64,000 nt of DNA from Orientallactaga sibirica (GCA_036365145.1 JAEOAD010000015.1:38827501-38891500), one strand, 5' to 3'; shown: positions 23,622-35,044, numbered from the stretch's first letter. Notes: generated from the letters alone by a model not told the origin. Made by a program: numbers and translations.

Positions 23622-23807
23622 CAAGGCATAAGGAGTATATAGAAACACAAGTACAGGGGTGTGCAGAAGCCTGCAGGTCATGGTGTGTGACGAGGCTCTC
23701 AGGCATAGAGGTGCATAGAAGGTTTCAGGTATCAGGGAGGAGGTGCAGAATCCCTCAGGTATGAGGGTATATAGAATCCCCCAGGTGATTTGATGCATGC
23801 CTTCTGA
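23622..23807 (-). repeat. Decayed minisatellite, 26-bp period
   Basis: Related units begin at 23622, 23648, 23674, 23700, 23726, 23756 and 23782, that is every 26 bp with one 30-bp step. They share a caggta/caggca-like start, a GGGTGT/GAGGTG centre and an agaa end. The unit length is not a multiple of three, so the long minus-strand open frame across it (23358-23858) is a by-product. Confidence 0.75.
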
Positions 23808-23951
23808 GGGTGTCCTTCTTGACATTGAGATGGATGAAAATAGGAAGGGAAGGGTCACACATAGTGGCCGTTATGACCAGAAGGAGCAGTGAAAGGCAGG
23901 AGGCTCCTATAGGGAAGCAAATCCCAAGCTGCAGTATGAAATGAGATGGAG

Positions 23952-24190
23952 GGCTGGAGGGATGGCTTAGCAGTTAAGGCATTTGCCTGTGAAGCCAAAG
24001 GACCCAGGTTCGATTCTCCAGGACCCACGTAAGCCAGATGCACAAGGGCACATGCATCTGGAGTTTGTTTGCAGTGGCTAGAAGGCCTGGCAATGCCCAT
24101 TCTCTCTCTCCCTCCCTCTCTCCTTCCCTCCCTCCCTCTCTCTCTCTCTGCTTGCAAATGAATAAAATTTAAAAAATTTTTAAAAAGAAA
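23952..24190 (+). mobile_element. DIP-type SINE, copy 6, with target duplication
   Basis: GGCTGGAGGGATGGCTTAGC head, A box, B box GGTTCGATTCT, CATGCATCTGGAGTTTG, a long CCCTCC/CT segment and an AATAAAATTT tail. The flanks share GAAATGAGATGGAG at 23938-23951 and 24191-24204, a perfect 14-bp duplication, indicating a young insertion. Confidence 0.95.
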
Positions 24191-24204
24191 GAAATGAGAT
24201 GGAG

Positions 24205-24792
24205 AAGAGGAATGGCATGTTAAGCCAAAGGAAGGAACTATATACCAAGGCTAGAGGCAGGGGAAAAAAATCTGGCACTTTGGAGAGACCAAGATGAGTT
24301 GTGAGTAGGCTTATGCTGTTCAGCATGAGTGCCACTAGCCATGTATGGCTATTTAAAAAGCTAAGCAGAACTGGCACGCTGTTCTCAGTCTCATTAGCCA
24401 CCTAGCAGGTGCCAAAGAGTTTCATGTGGGCTATGTTCTCTGGAATTTCCCTCATTTCAAGAAGCAGAATTTTCTAGCCCTGGTCTTTGAGGATAGCCAG
24501 CTGGGAATGTGAAAGACTCTGAATGATGGGCCATGGGGCTTCTTGCTAGGAGGGAGGGCTATGCTTGTCCCCAGCCTTCTGTTTGCCTGTGGGTCACCTG
24601 GGGACATAGGCTGTATCTTTTTCTGCCACACCCCTCTCTTCTTCCCCTTCCCTTCCCTCTCCTCTTCTCCTGTGCTCCATAGCCCTGGCTTATAACACTG
24701 AGAGCCCAGTTTGTGAGGAGAATTAAGAGACTTCTTCAGAAATCTCAGGGCTATGAGATTCCATGTTTCTCAGAGAAAGCAGCAAGCCTTCT
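24205..24792. other. No gene; unique DNA
   Basis: Contains a polypyrimidine tract at 24632-24670. No element or exon recognised. Confidence 0.5.
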
Positions 24793-25137
24793 TGTGGCGG
24801 TTTGGGTTAGGTGTTCCCCCCATAAAGTCATGTGTTCTGAATGTCCAGTGGTGGCAGTTTGGGAATTGGAGATTTGCAGCAGCAGGTGTGTTGTTGGGGA
24901 CGGGCTCACGAGTGTCAGCGCCAGCTTAATCTTACCAGTGTTTGGCTCAGTGCCCTGCTGTTATTTGTCCACCTGATGTTGGCCAGGAGGTGACTGATGT
25001 CCACCCAGCCTCTGCTCATACCATCAGTTTCCCTGCCATCATAGAGCTTCTCCTCAAGTCAAAATAAGCAACTTTCCTCCCATCCGCTGCTCTCTGTTGG
25101 ATGCTTTGTGCCAGTGATGAGAAGGTAACCATAGCTG
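24793..25137 (+). mobile_element. MaLR-type solo LTR, copy 3
   Basis: Starts TGTGGCGGTTTGGGTTAGGT, then cccccataaagtcatgtg, tgttgttggggacgggctc, gatgttggccaggaggtg and ctgccatcatagagcttc, with a mutated polyadenylation signal (tcaaaataagc) and a decayed end near gaaggtaaccatagc. It is the plus-strand counterpart of the LTRs at 11729 and 40313 and the most diverged of the three. Confidence 0.8.
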
Positions 25138-26120
25138 AGTCTGACACCGGTGCCCTGGGGAAAGGACCAGTGTGGGAAGATACTGCTGTGCACGGCTTGC
25201 TTGATGTCGGTTTAGAAACAACCACCACCATGGCCATCATGAGGACTGGCCAGGAGACAGCTGTGCTAGCAAGCTAGGGAAGGCTGGCCGACCAGGAGGA
25301 TGAAGCTCAGAGGTACGCTATACCTCCCTCCCCAAAGAAGTTTCTCCTTCCGTGATTCATGCCGAGGACTGCCTTCCCCAGAATGTTTCTCAGAACTTCT
25401 AAGGGACCTCAGCTGTCCCTCATTCTGGATTTCCCCACCAGACACATGTCTCATAAGCTGCTGATGTCTGTCTTCCCAACTAGACCCTCAGTTCTTTCTA
25501 AGTACAGACCTGACTGGTTAATTACTCATTGGTTGGAGCCTCTCTTTTCATTAATTCCACTCCACGGCTGTCACCAATGTATGTCAGCATTACCTGCTCA
25601 TATGTCAGTCTCTGCCATTAGACCATGAACTTCCAGAGTGCAGAAGCCCAGTGAATGAGCAAAGCCAGGAAGATGGAGACTGTTCTGTGGCAGCCATGCC
25701 TGAAGGTTAAGGTCTTGGGGCAGATAGCAAAAGGAAAGGTCTGGATGAGGCAACAGAGTGACAGGACACAGGCCAGGTGGCTCTGCTTATCCTCCTAGCT
25801 GCTGGACTCTGCTGGTTGAATAAGATCTTCTCCTCTTGTCCTACCAGAGCAAACTCTTTGGAGGAGAGACCCTTTCTGTTCCTCATAGATTCCACATTTC
25901 CTCCATGGGCCCCTCTCCCTTCTGACTGCTACAGAAAAGATAACAGCAGATCCCTTTATTTCTTGGACCAGCCTCCAGGCAGAAGAACTTGTTCAAAGTG
26001 CCACTTGGTGACTCTTGTAAATTGGTCCTGACAGCCCTGCGGAAGGCCAGGCCATCTGCCTTGCCCCTTCTCAGACAGAGCGGAAGGGACTGGGAGGAGA
26101 GGTATTGGGTTTCCACTCCA
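25138..26120. other. No gene; L2 relic and unique DNA
   Basis: About 25500-25655 carries L2-like wording (cagtctctgccattagacc, atgaacttccagagtgcag). The rest is unassigned. Confidence 0.45.
25500..25655 (+). mobile_element. L2 3'-end fragment
   Basis: cagtctctgccattagacc, atgaacttccagagtgcag and gtgaatgagc follow the L2 3' end on the plus strand. Ancient. Confidence 0.5.
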
Positions 26121-26124
26121 GTCC

Positions 26125-26290
26125 ACACTTTGATGTTCAAAGCTGTTTAATATTCATTAAACCAGCCCTTCAGTTGTAATTGCAGTCATTACCCTTCCTT
26201 TTATGATTGTCTGTAAATGTTATGGGACAGACGGCACAGCTATCCTAATGATGGGGGATTGATGATGGATAAAAGGTTGAATAGAAACCT
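26125..26290. promoter_or_regulatory. AT-rich island with paired homeodomain motifs
   Basis: No repeat family fits. Motifs seen: TTAATATTCATTAA at 26147-26160 (near-palindromic), TAATTGCAGTCATTA at 26177-26191 (two TAAT cores facing each other), then ctaatgatgg and gattgatgatggat, the latter resembling PBX/HOX composite sites. Composition resembles conserved vertebrate enhancers, but conservation is not testable here. Confidence 0.35.
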
Positions 26291-27500
26291 TCAAGCTGTC
26301 TCCTGGCTCCTTGGCACCCACTCCCACCAATTTTTGCCTCCTTTCTCCCTGAAAAGGTAGTGTTTGGATTTGCACAGTAAGATGACTGTAGTGGGGTCAT
26401 GGTTAGTTAATTTTACTGAGATAAAAATGTGGTCCTGTTGTTATAGACTGAGCCTGAACGCCCACAGACACCTGGGCCTTGCTAAGGGCGGCCCAGAGGC
26501 CACCTTTGGGCACCAGCTGAGTTCAGAACTTCCCTGTTGTATGCTCTCAGATGGCTGCAAGCAGGGAAAAGACAAATTTTACTCCCTCCATTTAGAAAAC
26601 ACAAAGTTCCAGTAGGTTAGGTCCTTTAGTGATCATAGGCCTTTTGCTCTGTGGAGAGCTGGGGACCACCTTGGGGAAATACAAAGCAAGATATTTGGAA
26701 TTAGACTTCCATCCTATCCCAGGTACCACCACCACTTCTAGCTAGAAGATCTGGACAACACTGTGGGAGAATAAGGAGGTGTAATGTCTCCAGGGAGAGT
26801 CACAAAGATCTAGCGAAATGGCTGGTGCACAGTGCTTGGGAGAATGAATGCCTTGAGCTTAGTGCATGCTGGGCTCTCACCACTCACAGCCTGTACTCCT
26901 TCCCTGAAATCCCATAGAGCAACTATCCCAGAGGTAAGAACTCCAAGCCTTCCTGGACTTCATGGACTGGCAGACCCTGTAACTTAAAGGCCAGGGAGGC
27001 TTTTGTCTACTTCTCCAGCCTTACCTTTCAGTAGTGCCTTGTGAACCCTGTGTGAGCGTTCCTGAGGTCACAGGTGAGTTTGCTGGGAAACATGCACAGT
27101 TCTGTGCACATGCTTCTTAGGGAGGCCCCTAGGCAAGGAAGCAAACTGGACAAAGCAGAGGGAAGAGTCCAAGTGAGATGCAGGGCTTTCCCAGGAAAAG
27201 GCCATTCAGATGCCTGCTTTGGTGTGCCGCTGATAGTGATGGTGCTGCACCATCTCTAGATGTGACACACATTGGAGCTGAGTGGCTCCTGGAAGGGAAG
27301 GGCCTTGCTGAGGCATCTCTAAGGCTGAGGAATTCCTGAAGGACTTGACAGCTAAGGCTACATTTCACCTGTACTACCCACAGCGAGGGCAACACGCCTT
27401 TCACTGACAAGGGGTGGGGGCTGCGTTACCCCATCTGCCACAGTCAGCACTTCACTGGTCACCTCTCTCCATGTGCATGCATCTCATCTCCACTGCTTTT

Positions 27501-27543
27501 CGCGCACGCGTGTGCGCACGAACACACACACACACACGTGTGT
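27501..27543. repeat. CG/CA alternating purine-pyrimidine tract
   Basis: CGCGCACGCGTGTGCGCACG at 27501-27520 followed by an AC run into GTGTGT. It is alternating apart from one AA step, with six CpGs in 20 bp in a CpG-poor window; such tracts are prone to left-handed DNA. Confidence 0.8.
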
Positions 27544-27564
27544 CAAAATTCTTTTCCTCTTCAA

Positions 27565-27660
27565 AATGCTCGAATAATACCTCCTCTAGAAAGTCTTTCC
27601 TACTTTCTCTCTGCCCCCTATTATCGTAAATTCCATCTCGTAGGGCTCCCAAGATTCATG
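27565..27660 (+). mobile_element. L2 3'-end fragment
   Basis: aatacctcctctagaaagtc, tttcctactttctctctgcc and cccctattatcgtaaattcc follow the L2 3' order on the plus strand. Old. Confidence 0.45.
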
Positions 27661-28787
27661 GGTGGAGTGTCAGGAAGGCAAATGTCCATTTACTTGGTAG
27701 TACTTTTCCACAATTGGCATCATATGTAATGGAGTAACTCTTGACAGGACATTTGTGCCCTTCTGGTCTATGACTCACCAAGTGCCACTCAGGTGACCTG
27801 TTGTTCTGAGTGTGCATCACTGGATTTGCCTTCTCCGTGTCTTTTGGGTCTCCTGAGGACACATGATTTGCTGAGATTCACATATGCATGCCAAGCTCTG
27901 CCCTGCCCCCAGGTCCCAGGTCTCCTCCATCCTGGGGCAGAAGTCAGATGGAAACAGGATCATAGCCCAGGGGAGCAGCACAGTGCTGAGGGAGGTGCAT
28001 GGTGAGCCCAGCTGGGCTCAATTCAGGGTCTCACATCCAACATCTCAGTGGTCACTTCCTAAGGAGTAAATGGATGACCAGGCCTTTTCTTTACTGCCAA
28101 ACAGGACATGTAGATAATGAAGATGGGAAAGACTGTAGTGGTTGTGTGAGTGAATGAATAAAGGGACAAGCAGTTTAAACAGACCCACAACTGAGTATAT
28201 CCCCAATTCATTACCAGAAACTTTGAAACCTCGTCATATTAGAATTTGGAATTAGGGGGATGTTTGAGTATCAAATACAGGGCATATTTGTGTATCATTT
28301 AGCCCTCCATGGGGGTCTAGAGCACTATCCATAGTCAAATATATTAGTGTTTGTAGAGCCAGACATGATTATTCACAGTAAGTAGGCTAGATTAGGTCTA
28401 CATTGAATATCATGTGGGTTCAAGTTAAGCTATCCCAGATGCGTGGTTCTTCAGTCTTTTGAGGAAGAGCACATTGCCCCCTTGCTGAGTGCCTTCTTCC
28501 CTCCCTACTGCTGCCGGCATCTCCGTCTGTGTGCCTCTGTAGCTTCTCTTCCACCCTAAACTAGGCTTTAGTTCCCAGGGTCTCTCCTTTTTCTTTCTCT
28601 GCCTCCAAAACAAACCTTCACCATGCTGAGGTCAGTGAAAGGGGAGTCTCACACTAGGTCTAATCACAACTCATTAGCACCCTATTGGAACCTAAGTGAG
28701 AGGGTGGTGACTTTTATCAGAGGGAGGGCCAGAGAGGGCTGAGCTCAAAGAATGTTGGTGACCACCTGGGGAATGAGAGGTTGGGCC

Positions 28788-28805
28788 TTTTTTTTTTTTT
28801 TTTTT
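28788..28805. repeat. Poly(T) run
   Basis: Eighteen uninterrupted T. No recognised element follows it. Confidence 0.9.
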
Positions 28806-28989
28806 CCTTCTAACCATCCTTAGCACTCAGGCTCCAGCAGGGCAGCAGCCCCAGCTAACAGGTTGTCTGCTTTGTAGTTTTTATACCTGGCTTCCCTTTT
28901 GCCTTCACTTGCTCATTCATTCCTCCATTCAGCAGGAATATTCTAGGCCTGTGCTATGTGCCAGCCCCACTGTGTGCTCTTTCTTTTTA

Positions 28990-29564
28990 AATCTTTACTT
29001 GACTTTTTTATTTTTGACATTTTCATATATATATAAAATGTATTTTGATCGTATTCTCCCTAATTTCTTAGTTGCCTCCCCTTCCCATCTTATTTTCATG
29101 TCTTATTGTTAGCTATATTCAATAACTAGTTTTATAACTTCATTCGTCAATATTTTAAATTAAAGAATTCACTTGTGTGGTTTCCTGTCATTTTTCATCA
29201 TAGATGGTGGAAGGGTTCATAAGAGCCCATACCTCCCACGGTTGCTGGGAGAGGGGATGAGTCATGCTCATCAGTAGTACAGCCCCTGGTAAGTTGCCTG
29301 TTCCACAGTAAATAACTTTCCACCCATGATCATGCAACCAACTTACTGAACTCATGGGCCATGATGTGCTCTTGAAGTGATTATCCTGGCAGGGTAGATA
29401 CTGAGAGAAAACTCTTCTAGTAAATTTTAGCTATTTTTTTTCTGGTGTAGGATGGCATGGTTTGCAAGTGTCATTTATCAGCAACCAGCCCTATAAAGAA
29501 GATATGGCCACTCTCATCTTAAGAATTCAGAAGAATAAGTATTCAGTCTCCGTTCATCCCCCCC

Positions 29565-29610
<46 letters not shown>

Positions 29611-29700
29611 GATGAAGGGAAGGGCGAAGACTGACTAAGCCTGAAAGAGATCTGGTGGGAGACTTAGAGAAAAAAAAAAGTGATATATATGGGACTTGAT
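28990..29700 (-). mobile_element. L1-like 3' region, antisense
   Basis: cttttttatttttgacattttc, aaatgtattttgatcgtattc, then gatggtggaagggttcataa, ttgcctgttccacagtaaat, catgatcatgcaaccaac and gatactgagagaaaactc follow a rodent L1 3' region in antisense. A long (TG)n lies at 29567-29609. The extent and subfamily are uncertain. Confidence 0.5.
29567..29609. repeat. (TG)n microsatellite
   Basis: About 21 uninterrupted TG units, preceded by a C run. Confidence 0.95.
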
Positions 29701-32649
29701 CTAGTGGACCTACCTTGACTAAAAAGAAAGCTATCTCTTCCTCATATATAGACCTTGTAACAACTTACATCAAAAACATGCCACTTTGTAGCCACCCCCT
29801 ATGAGGCTTATCTGAGGAAAATCCAATTTTACAAACACAACTTCTTAGACTTCCTGCTCCTTGGCCCAGTGAACTCCTCTGCACCCATCAATGTTGCAGG
29901 TTTTTCCTTCCATGAAATAACTGCACAGTGGCTTTTGAGGCACAAAATGAGTAGCTCCCCCCATTCTCTCTGATTAAATCCCACCCTGGCTCCAGCCATG
30001 CTGGTTTCCTTGCTGTGCCTCATTGTGTTGGCACCATCTCCCTTAAGGCTTTTGCCCTGGCTCCTTAGACCTTTACTGCACTTCTTTCAGAAGGTGGTCT
30101 AGCCAACACCTTTTATTCAAATGACCCTTCTGAATGATCTCTCTTTGTAAAAATGGTAGCTTCAGTGATCCTGACTCCTGCATCCTCATATCATTCCCAC
30201 TCTCCCCATGCTACACAAATGAACTCTGTATATTGTCTTATCTCTATTAACAGATGGAATGCACAGTAAGATCCAAGAGCTAGGACTTTGGTCATGGTAG
30301 TGGCTCAGTATGTATTTGATCTGATGTCTCAGAAACTTTACTTATAAGTGCCTTCTTCCTCTATATTTCTAGTGAAATATCTTCAATTTTTTTTTTCAAT
30401 TTTTGTAATGAGACCAGAAGCTCTTAGTTGAGTTAAAAATCTCTACTTTAGAAGTCTGGATATGTGGTGGAGAATAAGGGAAGAAAACTGATGTTGGCCA
30501 TCTACTTATACAGATACTTTTACTGGGACTATCTTGTTTAATCTTCATGACAGAGTTTTTCATTTACTTGTGTTTCAAACTGATGCCAAGAGCTATGATG
30601 TTTCTATCCAGAAGTGACAGGTCTTGGGTCAGTCAGGTTGATCTGACTCCAGCCTGACTGTGTTTCCCAGGCTGAGAGGGGAATGGTCCTCTGAGACACT
30701 GAACTCAGCACGTGGACAGAACAGACAGGCTGGCAAGACCAGGTCTTACATCAGTGGCCCCACAGACTATACCTCTATGTCCACTCTCGCACAGTGGGGT
30801 AGCAGGTCCTAGCATCTGAGTCCTCTTCTATCCCAAATTTTCTTCCTGGGCCCTGCTTCTACTCTCAGTGGAGGTTTGGGCAGTGCAGGCCATGCCATTA
30901 GGGACCAGGCTATAGAAAGCCATGTCCGGGTCAGTCAGGAAGACCTGCCCTTGTCCTGGTAGTATGAAGTGGGCCACACAGCTCCAGTTGAACCCAGAGT
31001 TTCTTTGTTAGCCCTCATTGCCACCTCCCTTAACCTACCCCCTGTCTGTAACCCCAGAGCCCTGAGCTCCCCATCCTCTCTTCCCTCTGGGCCTCAGGCC
31101 AAGCCTCCACTGGCTTCCCTCTGCCAGCCTGTGAATGTCTCTTTGTGCCTCAGCCCTGACGTGAGGTCCTTCCTGGGGAGGTGTTATTTTAATATATGAG
31201 AGGCAGTCATTGCATTTCATAAAGATAGCTTGTTTGGTGGGGCCCAGGAGAGATCACACTTGACAGATACAGGGACGGCCTGTGGTTTGGGGGCTGGAAA
31301 TCACAGTATGAGCCTGTGCAGTCCGATGTTGGGCACTGTGCCCCTGACAGCCATCACTGGAATGTCTGAGGCCAAAGCACATGGAGCCTGCCGCCCGCCC
31401 TGGTGAGGCAGATCTTAATGGTGAGGAATGTGAGCAGACCTGGGTAAAAGGCAGACACTGGCATAGGAACCGGGCCAGGAAGCTTGCAGGGGCAGGGGGG
31501 ATTTATACTAGATCCATCCCTGCCCCCTCATCTCAACAAAAGGACCTGAAGAAATCTTTGCCTCACAGGTCTCAGACACCCCAGAGGATCCCCCCAGGGT
31601 TTCCTGGCACTGTCATTCTAAAAGACTTAATCCAGCCTCCCAGAGGGACATGTGGAAATAAATGAGGCGTGAACTCCATCTCCTGCCACCTTGGGCCCTG
31701 TAGGCAAACCAGGGTGATGAACGGGGTGACAGAGTTTGAGCAATGCTGGTTCAAGGACAGCTCTGGTTTGCTGCCGGGCAAAACACCTGGTCCTTGGGGA
31801 AGTGAGACGTGGAGGTGGCCTCGCCAGGTCCTCCCCAACAAGGAGCCTTTCTGTAACTGCTGTAGGTGGGGCTGGGGGGCAGGGCTGGCTGCTCCCAGGG
31901 CACCCACTGCCAGCCATCATGGTTGTTGGAGTTGAAGATGCATGTGCGTCCTTTGCTCAGCAGAGCAGCCCACAGCTCACCCAATGCCACAGAGGGACCA
32001 GGCACAGTAACTACAGGGAAAAACCAGTGGGAGGTTGGGTTTCAAAGCAGGATGGGAGGCAGGTGGATCACACTGATCATCTGCTCTCCTCAAGGTCATC
32101 CTCCATATCCCTTGTGCCCCTCTGACCAAGAAGCTCGTGTTACAGCCCTGTGGCCCTTTCTTGGGCAATCCCTTGTCAACTCTACATTCTCGGAGTGAGA
32201 GAGGAGCCACAGGAGCTGATTCTGTCCTAAGAGCTTTTTTGAGATGCACTTTGAGGCACCTCATAATATAGGAACCAAAGTTGGATAAAATGGTGGGTGG
32301 GCAGGCAGGAGGCCAGCAGCCTTGTTCCTGCCCTGCACTGACTGAGCTGTCGCTCACAAGGTCTTCCTACCTGTTATCCTAGTGGTTTGTGGTCATGTCT
32401 GGCTGTTCCCTCAGGGCATGTGTGTCATCTGAACCATGTCTGTGACTTCAGCATACATTGTAGGGCATGCATCAACAAGGTGCCCCAAATCACAGAATGG
32501 GTGACACACCCACCGCCACATGCTTTGTTTCTGACTCCTTCATCCTCCCACTGGATCTGTGCTCTTCCACAATGCCGTTCATGCTTGGAACTATCACCCA
32601 CTGCTCACGGGGTGCAAAGGACACAAATGCAACGGGAAAATGCAGGAGT
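29701..32649. other. No gene; old repeats and unique DNA
   Basis: About 30045-30315 resembles a plus-strand L2/old repeat (ccttttattcaaatgaccc, gagctaggactttggtcatg). A minus-strand MIR-like piece is at 30510-30640. From 30960 to 32200 the sequence is C/G-richer with many overlapping frames on both strands but no exon signature. Confidence 0.45.
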
Positions 32650-32901
32650 GATCCGAAGCCAAGCAGTACACCCTCCAGCCTGGGATTTCTATTCCAGATG
32701 TCAAAAAGGATTTACCAAAAAGAGCATACAAGAACATTTAACACGACTATTTATAATGGCTAGCAATGGAAATTACCCAAATACCCATCATTAATAAAAT
32801 GCCTAAATAAGTTTGGAGCATATTTTCTCAATAGAAGATGGGACTAAACTATAGTTATATGCGCCAGTATGAATGAATCACTGACATAATATTGGAAGTT
32901 T

Positions 32902-33127
32902 TTAAAATATTTTTATTTATTATTTATTAGAGACAGAGAGGGAGAGAGAGAGAGAGAGAGAGAAATAGAGTGAGAATGGGCACACCAGGGCTTCCAGCCC
33001 ACTGCAAACGAACTCCAGATGCGTGTGCCACCATGTACATATGGCTTATGTGGGACCTGGAGAATTGAGCCTGGATCCTTAGGCTTCGCAGGCACATGCC
33101 TTAACTGCTTAACCATCTCTCCAGCCC
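32902..33127 (-). mobile_element. DIP-type SINE, copy 7
   Basis: Minus-strand DIP with tail complement ttttatttattatttatt, GA segment 32932-32962, the standard ccagatgcgtgtgccacc landmark, B-box complement and head complement ccatctctccagccc. Flanking duplication GGAAGTTT at 32894-32901 and 33128-33135, lying in the L1M relic. Confidence 0.93.
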
Positions 33128-33228
33128 GGAAGTTTCTTAAATATAAAAAAATACACATTGTACAATCCCATTCATAGAAAGCTTAAAATCAGGAAAAACT
33201 GACTGATGGCTTTTTAAAAATTTATTTT

Positions 33229-33552
33229 AGAACTGGAGTTCTAAAGTGGAATGGGGGAGGAGAGGGAAATATCATGTGTTGTTTGTATGTAAGTATAGAA
33301 GTTGTCAATTAAAAAAATGATAATTAAAAAGCCAGGCGTGGTGGCGCATGCCTTTAATCCCAGCACTCGGGAGGCAGAGGTAGGGGATCGCCATGAGTTC
33401 AAGGCCACCCTGAGATTGCATAGTGAATTCCAGGTAAACCTGGGCCAGAGTGAGACCCTACCTCGAAAAACCAAAAAAAAAAAAAAGAAAGAAAGAAAGA
33501 AAGAAAAAATGATAATTAAAAAAAGAAATAAGCTTTTAAAATATCTGCAAAT
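33229..33552 (+). mobile_element. 5'-truncated L1 3' end inserted in a DIP tail
   Basis: 33229-33318 (agaactggagttctaaagtg, gtatagaagttgtcaatt) is the reverse complement of the tail-proximal end of the L1 at 50887. It is followed by an A-rich tail that was then split by a B1. Candidate target duplication: the ttaaaaatttatttta-like sequence before it and ttaaaaaatattttatt after it. Confidence 0.75.
33331..33503 (+). mobile_element. B1 SINE with perfect target duplication
   Basis: gccaggcgtggtggcgcatg start, cctttaatcccagcactc, gagttcaaggccaccctgag, gccagagtgagaccctacc and an A/GAAA-rich tail. AAAAAATGATAATTAAAAA is repeated exactly at 33312-33330 and 33504-33522. Little divergence from a B1 consensus, so young. 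Confidence 0.95.
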
Positions 33553-34216
33553 ATTTAAAAAATATTTTATTATTTTTATGAAGGAGAAAGAGAGTGCAAG
33601 AGAATGAGAGAGAATTAACATGCTAGGGCCTCCAGCCACTGAAATCAAACTCCAGACTCATGTGCCATCTTGTGCACATGTGTGACCTTGCATGTTTGTG
33701 TCACCTTGTGCATCTGGCTTATGTGGGACCTGGAGAGTTTAACATGGGTCCTTAGGCTTCATAGGCAAATGCTTAACTGCTAAACCGTCTCTCCAACCTG
33801 ACTGATGGCGTTTGGTATGGAATGCTCTTGTGGGAGAGGGGCTTGCGTCTAGGGTGCTGATAATGTCTGACTCTTGATCTGCCTTAATGTCACCATCCAG
33901 CTGTAACTTAAGACTCCTGCATATTTCATATACATAGCAGACATTAATAAAATGTTTAAAGAGACAGATTTGAGAGAGAAGTCACAAATAATAAAATAAA
34001 TAGAGGCTGAGATTGCCCTGATCCTGAAACAAAGCTGGGTTACCATGAGTCTCTTGATTTTTATTGTCACTCTTCCAGGCTGGGTTTATTTCATCATGTT
34101 GTATGGTTATACATCCCCTTCACTCCTTGAACACACAGAGTGGATGGTTAGGGTATGCTGACATCCCTTCTGACAGGCTTACCCTTTAACATGTTCTGGA
34201 TTAAAGTCCAGCCACA

Positions 34217-34243
<27 letters not shown>
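34217..34243. repeat. Poly(T) run, 27 bases
   Basis: Uninterrupted T. Could be the tail of an antisense retroposed sequence (tttggaagctttctctg onward), but the body was not recognised. Confidence 0.92.
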
Positions 34244-34248
<5 letters not shown>

Positions 34249-35044
34249 GGAAGCTTTCTCTGTCTGCTGGAGATGGCTTTGCAGAATGCTGCTGTGGACT
34301 GCAAGAGTCAGGGGACTTAAGACCCCAGGTTCAGCACTCAAACAATGATGGAGGCAATTAACAAGCCAGTGAGCTCCCCAGTTCTCTGGGCCCAGTGTGT
34401 AAAAGAACTCTAAAGCTTGTTTAGGCTCCACAAGTTCCTGGGGAGACCACACTCCTGATTAGCATACACCAGTACATTAGGAGGTACAGGTAACTTTCTA
34501 ACTGCACGATCAGTTCTCTCCTTCCTGCCTCAGATCTTAGTTCCTCCCACCTGAGTCATCACCTCAGGTCTCATCTCACTTGAGGGCAAACTAGACCTCC
34601 TAGCAGGTGCCAACAAGCACTTGTTGACTAGCTAGAAACATATGCTGCCTGTCCTCAGCATCCTGCCATCCCTTCTTGCAGAAGTTGCTTTCCTGAAAAG
34701 GCAGTTTGCAAGCCTCAGTATTTGCTCCCTCTGCATGTACCTGATGCTCCTTGAATGCTGAGAGAAAGTGGTCACTTGTCTCGTCTAAAACCTACACAAT
34801 GTAGAGCCTTACCTACTTTAATGTCACAGTCACCTGGAGCCGAATTCCTAAGTAAGAGAATCTCCTGCATAGTGCATACTATGCCCTGCTTGGTATAGTC
34901 ATGGGACCCCCATATCCCACGAAAAGGGGGGCTGCTTGGGGATTGCCAATTGTCACTGAGTGATATAATACTGTAGCCCCTCACTTGCATGTAGATCATC
35001 GTGGCTCACAGAGGAGCCCTTCCCCGCACATTTCTTCACCAATC

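Larger units (their letters stand above)
26300..28780. other. No gene; unique and L2-like DNA
   Basis: Contains a Z-DNA-prone tract at 27501-27543, listed separately. An L2-like piece is at about 27565-27660. An AT-rich stretch at 28180-28400 has no family assignment. No exon recognised. Confidence 0.5.
33211..33797 (-). mobile_element. DIP-type SINE, copy 8 (long form), interrupted by an L1 and a B1
   Basis: Body 33554-33797; the tip of its tail lies at 33211-33228 (tttttaaaaatttatttt). CTGACTGATGGC flanks the whole unit at 33199-33210 and 33798-33809, showing both parts belong to one insertion. Has the extra ~36 bases (around 33672-33712) between the ccagactc and catctggctt landmarks seen in copies 4 and 13. 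Confidence 0.85.
32650..33935 (+). mobile_element. Ancient L1M 3' region, split by younger insertions
   Basis: Three pieces read in order: 32650-32901 (ctatttataatggctagcaa, tacccaaatacccatc, aaatgcctaaataag), 33128-33210 (tgtacaatcccattcatag) and 33798-33935 (tatggaatgctcttgtggg, gggtgctgataatgtctg). This order is that of old mammalian L1 elements. DIP copies 7 and 8 interrupt it, each flanked by a duplication of L1 sequence. Confidence 0.7.

Noticed and set aside
23358..23858. 166-codon minus-strand frame with repetitive sequence
   Set aside because: The repetition comes from a 26-bp minisatellite, which is not a multiple of three, so the frame is not maintained by selection.
31660..32360. 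Possible exon cluster in a GC-richer stretch with many frames
   Set aside because: Frames overlap on both strands with no consistent codon pattern, no recognised protein similarity and no paired splice sites.
33211..33797. SINE 3' transduction as explanation for the distant CTGACTGATGGC pair
   Set aside because: The intervening DNA matches the 3' end of the L1 at 50887, so a later L1 insertion into the DIP tail explains it better.
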